From the NCBI RefSeq assembly GCF_900108395.1, contig NZ_FNXE01000003.1, positions 31,338-95,337 on the forward strand: a stretch of DNA of 64,000 bases, read 5' to 3'. The stretch is from Paenimyroides marinum. GTDB lineage: Bacteria; Bacteroidota; Bacteroidia; Flavobacteriales; Flavobacteriaceae. The position numbers and the translations under genes were made by a program. Below the pieces are notes generated by a model that did no database searches, was not told the origin of the DNA, and saw nothing but the letters and a program-made list of their open reading frames with translations. This document shows positions 52,984 through 61,416 of the stretch, piece after piece (the first letter of the stretch is position 1; the number at the start of each line of letters is the position of its first letter).

Positions 52984-54771
52984 ATGCGGTTGTTAACACT
53001 TGATATTTTGGTTCAATTTGTTAAAAAATATATTTGTTTTGCTTTATTATTGTTTGTAAGCAGTTTAGGTTGGGCACAAAACACATTAGAAAAACAATCG
53101 TTTGAAGCCTTGGGGAATTTTTTAGATAATCATAAAAATACCGATACGCTGTATTTTGATTATTTAAAAGCCTATGAAAATAAAGCACAAAAAAACGACG
53201 ATTTAGAGAAAATATTTTACGCTAAAAGTAAATATATTGTTCATGGTGCAAACTTTAATGAAAGGCTTCGGCATGCACAGGAATTATTAAAGCTTTCAAT
53301 AAAAAAGCAAGACGTAAAATACATGGGACTGGCTTATAACAAGCTGGCTTTGGTGTATTATAAGGAGCGTGATATGGAGCAATCGCTGCATTATGAACTG
53401 TTGGCAGAAAAGCAGCTTTCTAAAACGAATGACCTTTACAATTTAAACAAATCACGTTACGGTATCGCAACCATTTACTATTTTGTGGGTGACTATGAGA
53501 AAGCTTTGTCGTTTTTTAGCCAAACTGCCAATTATTACAAAAATCAAAATTCATATAATGATTTAAGGGGATATATCAGTTCTGTTAAATTTGAAATAAA
53601 GAATCATATTGCTTTGCAACAATTCGATGCCGCTACGCAGTTGATAAACTTTCTTGATAATGAGGAGAAAAAACTGAAAACGCATCATTTAGAATTAGAG
53701 AATGGTTATCTTTTTTTATTAAATGGTCAAAATCTGTTTGCTCAAAAACAATATAAAGCGTCCCTAGAGAAAGTGCAAAAGGCACTACCCGTTATTAAAA
53801 ACAATGAAGATTTTGCAAATGAACACTTAGCCTATTTATATATAGGTAAAAATTTATGGCAACTCAACGAAAAGGAAGAAGCGGTAGAACAATTTAGAAA
53901 AGTAGATTATTTATATGATGAAAAAGAATATAGCGATTTAAATTTGTTAGAAGCGTATGATTATTTAATTGCCTATTATAAAACAACGAACAATTTAAAG
54001 ATGCAGCTTTTCTACACCGAAAAATTGTTAACCGTTAGCAACCACTTACAAAAACAATATAAAGGATTAAGCAATGTACTGCATACCAAGTATGAAACGA
54101 CTAAATTAGAAGCCAGCCGTGATTATTTACAAAAGGAACTTAAAATACAGATGTACCGAAAGTACGTTATACTTGGTATTGCCACAGTAGTTATTGTATT
54201 TTTAGTTTCTTGTTTATTTTATTATAAAAAGAAACAAAAGACGTTACGTCAAAAATATGAACTTTTTACCCAACAAAGGTTGTTTTCTGAACTTGGGACA
54301 ACGCATATTGTGATGCCGGAAATAAAACAATTTGAGAAAGAAAATAAACAAAAAGAATTAGCAGTATACAACAGGGGCAAAACGAGTAAAAAGAGCCTTT
54401 CTGATAAAATAACAGAAGAACTTTTACAAAAACTAAATGTGTTTGAAGACAAACAAGAGTATTTAAACCCGAAAACTACTATAAATTCACTCGCTAAAGA
54501 TTTAAATACCAATTCTAAATATTTATCTGAAGTAATTAATAACTGTAAAGGGCAGAATTTTACAAACTATTTGAACCAGTTGCGCATAAACCTTGTATTA
54601 ACAGAACTTGATGACAATAAAAAACTGCGTAAACTTACCATTAGTGCAATTGCAGAAGAATTTGGTTTTAACAACGCACGCAGTTTTTCAGATGCGTTTT
54701 TTAAAGTAACCGGATTAAAACCTTCGTACTATATTTCACAATTAGAAAAAGATGATAAAGCTGCGTCTTAA
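52984..54771 (+). CDS. Membrane-anchored TPR protein with AraC-type DNA-binding domain
   Basis: A 595-residue regulator. It has a signal sequence (to about 31, SLGWAQ), a periplasmic TPR-like helical repeat region (about 40-380), one membrane segment (about 391-410, ILGIATVVIVFLVSCLFYY) and a cytosolic tail. The C-terminal AraC helix-turn-helix (about 500-590) has TTINSLAKDLNTNSKYLSEVI and ISAIAEEFGFNNARSFSDAFFK. The TPR part could sense a periplasmic ligand such as a peptide. It is divergent from the peptide/GLPGLI operon and probably its regulator. The start at MRLLTL (52984) is preferred, since an earlier frame start at 52954 overlaps the promoter elements. Confidence 0.85.
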   Translation: MRLLTLDILVQFVKKYICFALLLFVSSLGWAQNTLEKQSFEALGNFLDNHKNTDTLYFDYLKAYENKAQKNDDLEKIFYAKSKYIVHGANFNERLRHAQELLKLSIKKQDVKYMGLAYNKLALVYYKERDMEQSLHYELLAEKQLSKTNDLYNLNKSRYGIATIYYFVGDYEKALSFFSQTANYYKNQNSYNDLRGYISSVKFEIKNHIALQQFDAATQLINFLDNEEKKLKTHHLELENGYLFLLNGQNLFAQKQYKASLEKVQKALPVIKNNEDFANEHLAYLYIGKNLWQLNEKEEAVEQFRKVDYLYDEKEYSDLNLLEAYDYLIAYYKTTNNLKMQLFYTEKLLTVSNHLQKQYKGLSNVLHTKYETTKLEASRDYLQKELKIQMYRKYVILGIATVVIVFLVSCLFYYKKKQKTLRQKYELFTQQRLFSELGTTHIVMPEIKQFEKENKQKELAVYNRGKTSKKSLSDKITEELLQKLNVFEDKQEYLNPKTTINSLAKDLNTNSKYLSEVINNCKGQNFTNYLNQLRINLVLTELDDNKKLRKLTISAIAEEFGFNNARSFSDAFFKVTGLKPSYYISQLEKDDKAAS

Positions 54772-54775
54772 TCAG

Positions 54776-54811
54776 TTAGAATGCTCAAAGTTACAAATTT
54801 TCAAGGGAATT
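54776..54811. repeat. 36-bp direct repeat, right copy
   Basis: 34 of 36 positions match 44443-44478 in the same orientation. It starts 4 nt after the stop of the TPR-AraC gene and ends 8 nt before the terminator at 54820-54847. It retains a perfect minus-strand TAACTTTG. Confidence 0.75.
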
Positions 54812-54819
54812 CTAAAAAC

Positions 54820-54847
54820 AAAAACGCCTTTAATTAAAGGCGTTTTT
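54820..54847. terminator. Perfect palindromic bidirectional terminator
   Basis: A 28-nt perfect palindrome with AAAAACGCC and GGCGTTTTT arms. It serves the plus-strand regulator gene and the minus-strand DUF5689 operon alike. Confidence 0.85.
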
Positions 54848-54866
54848 CAAATGTATCAATTAATTT

Positions 54867-56246
54867 TTACTCAATCTCGATATTATCGATATGTAAATCG
54901 TAAGCAGCATTACTTCCTACTTTCAAAGCAAAAATATCTCCGTTAGTTGATTTATTAATCTCAACATCGGCAAGGTTCAGCGTTATTTTTACCCATTGTC
55001 CGTTGGTGTCTATGGCACCTGTATAAGAATTGGTTCCGTTGCCGGCATCGTTAATTACTGCTTTGTCTAATGTTAGTGAAGAACCTGCTAAAGCTCCCAC
55101 GTTGAATACATCGTAGCCCGAAGTAGCCCGATAGATGTTTATTGACAGCGATTTTGCCGATGTTCCTTTTACCCAGAACGTAATTTTTGTTGGAGCGGCA
55201 GGAATGTTTCCTTGAGCCGAAGCCAGAATGGTAAACACGTAATCGTTTGCTGTTGGTGTACCGTTTATGTGCAGCGAGTTTGTTCCTAACGCACCGGTTC
55301 CCATACCTTGGACGGCATACGATTTCAGTCCGAAGTTATTGATGGCACTTGTAAAAGCAGTCCAATCTTCAAAATCTGCACCCGTGAATAATAAATTGGT
55401 TGGCGGCGTAGGTTCTTCATCTTCTCCCGGTTCTTCACCAATTCGATCATTTGTTAGTTGAATGTCATTGAAGGTGCGGGCCATAAACTGATAGTCGCTG
55501 TTGAATTTGGTTAAAACCCCACGGATCTTTCCACTGTTTTCGGGAACAACTCTGTTGGCAAATTTGGCAAATTCACTGGTTCTGAAAATCATAGATCCGC
55601 TTGCATCAACAATGTTGTGGTTTGTTGCCCCGCCAATTACATTGGTTGCATCGTAATACGTTTTGCCAACGGCATCATCGTCAAACTGTACTTCTTCGAT
55701 TTCTACTAAGGTGTTGATGTAATTATCGTTTTTAAGATCAGCTAATGTAATGGGTTTCATTAATTCTTCTTCAGGAACAACTTCTGCAGAAGGACGTACT
55801 TTTTGATAAAAATCTTGCGGACGCATTCTGCCCACGCTTGTTTCTTGATAAATATCGCCCAAAACCAATGAGGAGTGAGAAAGGGTGAAATACAGATCTT
55901 TTAAATGGATGTATACTTTACGCCCCGGAGCCATGTCGTTGTTGATATTGTACATATCTACCGATACCGAAAATCCTTTTGTTCCTTCTAAATTCTGGAA
56001 AGAAACCGATTTGTAGAATGTACCGCCTTCATCGCTTGAAGAAACGTATGCTTCCAGAATATCATCGTCGGTATATTGCTGCAAAGTGGTATTTGCCTTA
56101 GCGTATAATTCTTCTAACGTAATGGTAGGCGTGGCTGTTTCGTAAGTAATTGTTGGTGCAGAAACATCGTCGCTGTTTGCACAACTTGTTGTTATTAGTG
56201 TTGCGGCAATTGCAAGTACCGCAAATGTATATTTTATTGCTTTCAT
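54867..56246 (-). CDS. DUF5689 domain-containing lipoprotein
   Basis: A 459-residue lipoprotein with lipobox ITTSC (Cys about 22). The DUF5689/OB-like region (about 40-270) opens TITLEELYAKANT, and DASGSMIFRT is near 220. A linker with GEEPGEDEEPTPPT follows, then a C-terminal beta-sandwich (about 290-459) resembling a carbohydrate-binding or jelly-roll domain (LFTGADFEDWTAFTSAINN). It is the last gene of the TonB receptor operon and probably sits on the cell surface. The role may be ligand capture with the receptor. Confidence 0.82.
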   Translation of the reverse strand: MKAIKYTFAVLAIAATLITTSCANSDDVSAPTITYETATPTITLEELYAKANTTLQQYTDDDILEAYVSSSDEGGTFYKSVSFQNLEGTKGFSVSVDMYNINNDMAPGRKVYIHLKDLYFTLSHSSLVLGDIYQETSVGRMRPQDFYQKVRPSAEVVPEEELMKPITLADLKNDNYINTLVEIEEVQFDDDAVGKTYYDATNVIGGATNHNIVDASGSMIFRTSEFAKFANRVVPENSGKIRGVLTKFNSDYQFMARTFNDIQLTNDRIGEEPGEDEEPTPPTNLLFTGADFEDWTAFTSAINNFGLKSYAVQGMGTGALGTNSLHINGTPTANDYVFTILASAQGNIPAAPTKITFWVKGTSAKSLSINIYRATSGYDVFNVGALAGSSLTLDKAVINDAGNGTNSYTGAIDTNGQWVKITLNLADVEINKSTNGDIFALKVGSNAAYDLHIDNIEIE

Positions 56247-56256
56247 ATCTTAAAAA

Positions 56257-56862
56257 TTAAAATACTTTAATATTGTCTATCATATAAGCACCTGCATTTG
56301 CACTTGCTGTTCCGCCTGTTGCTTTAAAAGCAATATGAATGTTTCCGCTGTATTGGCTTAAATCAACTGCACCTGAATTAAAGAAATCGTAATTGAACCC
56401 GCTGCCTGTTTTTGGTCCGTTAAACGTTAGTTCGTTCCAGGTTGCTGTGGTTACATCTCCGGTAAAATTGGTTGAAACAAAAACCTGTAAGTAGTTGTTT
56501 TCGGTATTTACTACGTGGTGTTGTGCACTTTGGAATGTTAAACGTTTTTTCACGGCACTGTCTAAATTAATTGCCGGAGTAACAAACCAGGCAATGTTTA
56601 AGGCTTCGTTACTGTTAAAAGGTGAAAATTCGTAATAGGCGTTTCCGTTATACGAGTTTGAAAACCATTTTTTGGTTCCGCTTTCGGCAACATTTGTAAA
56701 AGGTGTTTCGTCAAAAGTACCGTCGATTACTTTTTGAAAATCTTCTAAATAAATCGTGGGACTGTATTGCGGTAATTCCTGTTCATCTTCCGGAGAACAA
56801 GCTGTAAATAAACCTGCAATGGTTAATAAAGCTATAGGGAATATATATTTTAAATTTTTCAT
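56257..56862 (-). CDS. Choice-of-anchor-J-like secreted lipoprotein
   Basis: A 201-residue lipoprotein with lipobox FTAC (Cys about 22). The mature beta-sandwich has TPFTNVAESGTKKWFSNSYN, WFVTPAINLDSAVKKRLTF and FKATGGTASANAGAYMIDNI. This is the pattern of choice-of-anchor J or MAM-like domains that often accompany DUF5689 proteins. I start at MKNLKY (56862), since a GTG lies two codons earlier. It sits 10 nt before the DUF5689 gene and 12 nt after the receptor. Confidence 0.75.
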   Translation of the reverse strand: MKNLKYIFPIALLTIAGLFTACSPEDEQELPQYSPTIYLEDFQKVIDGTFDETPFTNVAESGTKKWFSNSYNGNAYYEFSPFNSNEALNIAWFVTPAINLDSAVKKRLTFQSAQHHVVNTENNYLQVFVSTNFTGDVTTATWNELTFNGPKTGSGFNYDFFNSGAVDLSQYSGNIHIAFKATGGTASANAGAYMIDNIKVF

Positions 56863-56874
56863 TATCACTTTAAA

Positions 56875-59661
56875 TTAAAAGTTGATGTATAAGTTTAAGA
56901 AATAGGTTCTTCCGTATCCGTAGAAATATTTAGGTCCAAAAGTGCGTGTGCCGCTTGCGTGATCCATTAATAATTCGCGGTAATTGGCATTTCGGGCTTG
57001 TTCAAAACCACCTGTTTTATATTCTAAGTCCAAAACGTTATTAACCGATGCAAAGAAGCCAAAGGTTTTGTTGTTTATTCTCCACGATTTACCTCCTTGT
57101 ACATTCAATAAAAAGATATCGTCTAATTTTTCTTGTTTTAACAAGTTGCGGGCAACATTGGTATCAACATCAGGGAACGCTGCCCCGCCTTGCCCAGGTT
57201 CGTTAAAGAAATTGTTTGTTCTTAGTAAAGGCGAAATGTCTAAATACAAATCGGTTAAAAAGTTGGCATTGGCACCAATCCACCAATAATTTGGATCGCG
57301 GTATTCAATTCCTAATGAATAAGCCTGTTGCGGACTGCCTGCAATACGGTAGTTTTTAATGTAACTTGTTCCGTAATTTACCATTGGGTTTAACCCGTTT
57401 TCGCGACGGCTGTCAACATTTAGATAAACATCTGCATTGTCTGAATAAATGGCTTGCCCAAAGTTTGCAGCAGCAGTTACCTTAATGGTTTTGGTTACTT
57501 GATATTCAGCGCCTAATTCAATGCCCATGCTTTGTTTAGAAATGTTTCGGGTAACTTCAGAAACAAAATCGCTGCTGGTGTCGTCGTCCATTTGTACGTC
57601 GATACCATCGGCATAAAAGAAAGCAATTTCTGTTGCATCTTTGATTTCGTTAAAATAAGCTCCAATTCTTCCTTTTAATTTTGGCGTCCGGATGATGTAA
57701 CTTAAATCGGTACCAAACACTTTTTCGTCGGTTAAGCCATCAACAGTGGCATCGCTGATACGTGCGTTTGAATAACTGTTGCGAATTGACGGTGCTTTTG
57801 TGTAATAGCTTGCATTGAAGTTAAAAATGTGCTGACCTGTCAGTTTGTAAGTTACCCCACCTTTTAAACCGTAGTTTTCAAAAGAAATTTTTTTACCTTT
57901 TCCATAAGACGAATCGGCGTAAAGGGCATTTTTATACAAACCTTCGCGTTGATAATCGGTATATGAAACGTTTTGACCTAAATAGAAATTGATCTTGTTA
58001 AAGTTGAAATTAAACTGTGTAAATAAATCTACAACGTTTGCGTGCATAATGTAGTTGTATCCGTATTTATCGCCTTCATAAATTTTACGGTCCGGGTTGT
58101 TTAGGTCAGCATCTCCGTATTCGTCTTTTAAGAACAAATCTTTATCTTCTAAATACTGTCCTCCCAGCAAATCAATCATTTCCTGATAGCTTTCAGAACG
58201 TAAATTGCGGTAGGTTAAACCGGCATTAAATCCAACCACGTTAGAAATTTGTGTGTTAAACAAGGTGTTGGCGGTTAACTGATTGTCTTGCATAACATCG
58301 GCATACAACGCATTTACAGCATATCCTTTTGAAATGTTTTGTTGGTATAAACGATCCCAGTTAATTTGCGAATTGTTTAAGAAATCAACTCTGTTTTTAT
58401 CTGCATTTGTATAATCAGGTATCCAGATTGGGTTGGTACCCGATGTATCGTGATAATTCAAATAATAACTCGGTAGGTTTTTGTAATAGGTTGGATCCGG
58501 ATTGTTTGCTCCGTTATACTCTAAACGGGTATTTGAGATTTTTCCAAACTGATAAGCCACATTGGTATTTAAACTCGATTTTTCACTGATTTTCCAGTAA
58601 TGGCTTAAAATAAAAATAGGTTCTTCTACATCTTTATCGCGAGAATTGCGTTTTTTGCCGTTTTGCCAGCCCCAGTATGAGTTGTATTTGTAACCCATTA
58701 AATCGATCACCTCTTGAGTGTTTGGCGAGTTTTTACCACGACTGTTTTGTGCATAAATCGCTGATAAGTTTAAGCTGTGGTTATTGTTTATTTTTTTTTC
58801 GATAGCTAAAAAGAATGATTTTGCATCATAGTCTGTTCCTTCAAAAAAGCCTTCGTTAGCCATACGGTAAGACGCCGATGCAGCATAAGCCCATCCGTTT
58901 TTAGTCATACCCGAACCGTGTGTGATCATAGCTCTACCATTATAGTTGGTGTTGGCACCTGATAATGAAACACGTGTGCCGGTACGGATAAACGAGGCTC
59001 GTGTGTTAATTGCCTGTACACCTAAAATACCGCCAAAAGTATAATCGTTAGGCATAGATCCGTTAATGAATTCTTGATTGCGAGTAGCGTCGTTTAATCC
59101 ACCCCAGTTAGAATATTGCGGACGACCATCATAGATTTTGTTCATAGAAATACCGTTAATAAACGTATTTCCATATTCGTTATCTAATCCTCTTACTCTA
59201 AAACGGGCTTGCCCCCAGTTAAAAGCTGCAGCTTGTTGAAAAGCATCACGCGATGCCTGTAATAAGCCCGAAGTTGTTTCAGAACCCGAATTGTCATCGC
59301 CCAAATCAATTTCGGTAAGAGTAATCAAACTCAACTGTTGTTCCGAGGTTAGATCTTCTTCCAGATAAATGGTACCTAAATCAACTGTCTGATCGGTTGT
59401 TATCTCCAATGCAAACCTCTTCTCAAGATACCCCGTAAAATTAATTAACAATGTTTGGTTGCCCGGTGCCAGATTAGAAATTACAAACTCACCTTGTTCA
59501 TTGGTGTTTGCCGATAAATTGGTGTTTGATAAACTGGCGGTTACGTTAAATAAAGGTAGCTGTGATTTTGAATCTACAACAACTCCGCGTAACTCTGTAC
59601 TTTGTGCCCAAGTAGTTAGGGTAATTAGTACCAAAAAAATACTGAGTAGTAGTTTTTTCAT
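56875..59661 (-). CDS. TonB-dependent receptor
   Basis: A 928-residue outer-membrane receptor. It has a signal peptide ending TTWAQ (about 20), a CarboxypepD_reg-like domain (about 22-110), a plug domain (DAFQQAAAFNWGQARFRVRGL near 140-160, FINGISMNKIYDG near 167-179) and a beta-barrel ending FLNLYINF. It heads a three-gene operon with two surface lipoproteins, and is divergent from a secreted EEP nuclease, suggesting uptake of a phosphorylated or nucleic-acid-derived product. The minus-strand TAACTTTG at 59721-59728 is its likely promoter. Confidence 0.9.
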   Translation of the reverse strand: MKKLLLSIFLVLITLTTWAQSTELRGVVVDSKSQLPLFNVTASLSNTNLSANTNEQGEFVISNLAPGNQTLLINFTGYLEKRFALEITTDQTVDLGTIYLEEDLTSEQQLSLITLTEIDLGDDNSGSETTSGLLQASRDAFQQAAAFNWGQARFRVRGLDNEYGNTFINGISMNKIYDGRPQYSNWGGLNDATRNQEFINGSMPNDYTFGGILGVQAINTRASFIRTGTRVSLSGANTNYNGRAMITHGSGMTKNGWAYAASASYRMANEGFFEGTDYDAKSFFLAIEKKINNNHSLNLSAIYAQNSRGKNSPNTQEVIDLMGYKYNSYWGWQNGKKRNSRDKDVEEPIFILSHYWKISEKSSLNTNVAYQFGKISNTRLEYNGANNPDPTYYKNLPSYYLNYHDTSGTNPIWIPDYTNADKNRVDFLNNSQINWDRLYQQNISKGYAVNALYADVMQDNQLTANTLFNTQISNVVGFNAGLTYRNLRSESYQEMIDLLGGQYLEDKDLFLKDEYGDADLNNPDRKIYEGDKYGYNYIMHANVVDLFTQFNFNFNKINFYLGQNVSYTDYQREGLYKNALYADSSYGKGKKISFENYGLKGGVTYKLTGQHIFNFNASYYTKAPSIRNSYSNARISDATVDGLTDEKVFGTDLSYIIRTPKLKGRIGAYFNEIKDATEIAFFYADGIDVQMDDDTSSDFVSEVTRNISKQSMGIELGAEYQVTKTIKVTAAANFGQAIYSDNADVYLNVDSRRENGLNPMVNYGTSYIKNYRIAGSPQQAYSLGIEYRDPNYWWIGANANFLTDLYLDISPLLRTNNFFNEPGQGGAAFPDVDTNVARNLLKQEKLDDIFLLNVQGGKSWRINNKTFGFFASVNNVLDLEYKTGGFEQARNANYRELLMDHASGTRTFGPKYFYGYGRTYFLNLYINF

Positions 59662-59720
59662 AAAAGACTAAAAATTAGCTGTTTAAAAAAAAGTAAGCTT
59701 AAACTAAACTTAACATAGTG

Positions 59721-59728
59721 CAAAGTTA
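59721..59728 (-). promoter_or_regulatory. Promoter -7 element of the TonB receptor operon
   Basis: Minus-strand TAACTTTG matches TAnnTTTG, 60 nt upstream of the receptor ATG. It faces the divergent element at 59749-59756. Confidence 0.6.
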
Positions 59729-59748
59729 ATTATTTTATAAATATTAAC

Positions 59749-59756
59749 TAATTTTG
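59749..59756 (+). promoter_or_regulatory. Promoter -7 element of the EEP nuclease gene
   Basis: TAATTTTG matches TAnnTTTG, 43 nt upstream of the ATG at 59799. Confidence 0.55.
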
Positions 59757-59798
59757 TAAACAGGTTTATTGTAAAATTCATATTAATTTAATATAAGC

Positions 59799-60869
59799 AT
59801 GAAACTTAAGTTGGTAATTTTAATAACTTTTATAGGAAGTACGCTGTTTGCACAACCTCAACAGAGATCATATACCATTCATACCGTGGGATTTTACAAT
59901 TTGGAAAATCTTTTCGATACCATTAGAGATGAACGGATTTATGATGAAGAATGGACTCCTAAGGGTAATAGAAGCTGGGACGGCAAAAAATATCAACAAA
60001 AATTAGAAAACCTTTCCCGTGCAATTTCAGAAATCGGTACAGATGAGCACACAAATATGCCCACCATTTTAGGGGTAAGCGAAGTTGAAAACCGTGGTGT
60101 TTTAGAAGATTTGGTCAATATGCCCAAATTAAAAAATGCAGCGTATGGCATTGTTCATTATGATTCACCCGACCGACGTGGTATTGATGTAGCGTTGCTG
60201 TATCAAACAAAGTACTTTAAGCCAACAAGTTCTAAAAACATTCCATTGTACATTTATGATAAATCTGATGCCCGATACAAAGACAGTAATAATGGCAAAG
60301 GAAAACGTATTTATACCCGCGATCAGTTGCTGGTAACCGGTTTGTTAGACGGCGAAGAGATGCACTTTATTGTAAACCACTGGCCTTCACGTTCAGGAGG
60401 CGAAAAAAAAAGCAGCCCCAACCGTGAAGCAGCTGCGGCATTGAACAAAAAAATCATCGATTCGTTATATAAAATCAATCCGGATGCAAAAGTTTTTACC
60501 ATGGGGGATTTAAATGACGGACCTTATAACAAATCGGTAAAGGATGTACTTGATGCCAAAGGAAAAAAAGAAGAGGTGAAAAAAGGCGGAGTTTTTAATC
60601 CGATGTACCAATTGTATAAAGACGGTCACGGAACCATTGCTTACCGCGATGCGTGGGATATTTTTGACCAGATTATTTTTACGGAACCTCTTTTACAAAA
60701 AGATTATTCATCGTACCGTTATTGGAAAGCAGGGATTTTCAATAAACCCTTTCTAATTCAGAAATCGGGCCAGTATAAAGGGTATCCGTTACGAAATCAA
60801 TTAAGCGGAGAACCCGGTTTTAGCGACCACTTCCCTGTTTATATTTACCTGATTAAAGAGCGTAAATAG
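59799..60869 (+). CDS. Secreted endonuclease/exonuclease/phosphatase family protein
   Basis: A 356-residue exported member of the EEP (DNase I-like) superfamily, with a signal peptide ending TLFAQ (about 19). Catalytic blocks in order: FYNLENLF (about 32), GVSEVEN (about 90, metal-binding Glu), RRGIDVALLY (about 126), NHWPSRSGG (about 193), MGDLNDGP (about 234) and FSDHFPVYIY (about 341, catalytic Asp/His). It probably cleaves nucleic acid or a phosphoester outside the cytosol. Divergent from the TonB/DUF5689 operon. Confidence 0.92.
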   Translation: MKLKLVILITFIGSTLFAQPQQRSYTIHTVGFYNLENLFDTIRDERIYDEEWTPKGNRSWDGKKYQQKLENLSRAISEIGTDEHTNMPTILGVSEVENRGVLEDLVNMPKLKNAAYGIVHYDSPDRRGIDVALLYQTKYFKPTSSKNIPLYIYDKSDARYKDSNNGKGKRIYTRDQLLVTGLLDGEEMHFIVNHWPSRSGGEKKSSPNREAAAALNKKIIDSLYKINPDAKVFTMGDLNDGPYNKSVKDVLDAKGKKEEVKKGGVFNPMYQLYKDGHGTIAYRDAWDIFDQIIFTEPLLQKDYSSYRYWKAGIFNKPFLIQKSGQYKGYPLRNQLSGEPGFSDHFPVYIYLIKERK

Positions 60870-60947
60870 CCTGATATAAATCTATTTTAGGAAACAGTGT
60901 AAAATCTAAATAGCGTTTACACTGTTTTTTTATTAAAGAGTTTATCA

Positions 60948-61364
60948 TTATTTTTTAAAGGATACAGTTACTTCATAAGGTCCGGCGTAAGGAAATTCCT
61001 GCATTAGGCTTGAACCGATAATGATGTGGTAAGTGCCTGAAAGGTGTAAGGTGTCGTTATATGTTCTGCCAAAAGGACCATCGGCTGTGTTGTCAGGTGC
61101 AATAATCTGATTAATACGGATATTGCCTGAATCTTTAGGAACGCTAAGGGTAATGTTTACAATATCATTTGTATTGGCATTAAACGAGAGCGTGTCTTTT
61201 TCCTCTAAAACCTTAGTACCCTTAAAATGCAATATTTCTTTTTTAATTGGTGTGGTATCGGTTATTTCAACTGTTTCGGTATCAGGTTTTGTACTTTTTG
61301 TGGTTTTATCCTGGCACGAAGCAAAAGCGATAATGGCTAAGAAACCGGTGAATAGCTTTTTCAT
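60948..61364 (-). CDS. Hypothetical lipoprotein
   Basis: A 138-residue lipoprotein with lipobox FASC (Cys about 17). A Lys/Thr/Glu-rich spacer (about 20-45) leads to a beta-sandwich-like domain (DTLSFNANTNDIVNITLS, then SGTYHIIIGSSLMQ). It may be an extracellular Ig-like or pre-peptidase-like domain. No firm family. It lies 52 nt after the kup gene on the same strand, possibly cotranscribed. Confidence 0.7.
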   Translation of the reverse strand: MKKLFTGFLAIIAFASCQDKTTKSTKPDTETVEITDTTPIKKEILHFKGTKVLEEKDTLSFNANTNDIVNITLSVPKDSGNIRINQIIAPDNTADGPFGRTYNDTLHLSGTYHIIIGSSLMQEFPYAGPYEVTVSFKK

Positions 61365-61416
61365 AATAAGTGGATTTATGAGATTAATAACTTGCTTAAT
61401 ATATTCTGTATCCTGA

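Noticed and set aside
44443..54811. 36-bp repeats as an insertion-sequence target duplication
   Set aside because: Far longer than usual target duplications, and no transposase or terminal inverted repeats were seen.
58407..58589. 60-codon plus-strand frame inside the TonB receptor
   Set aside because: Antisense to a well-supported beta-barrel coding region, with no independent signals.
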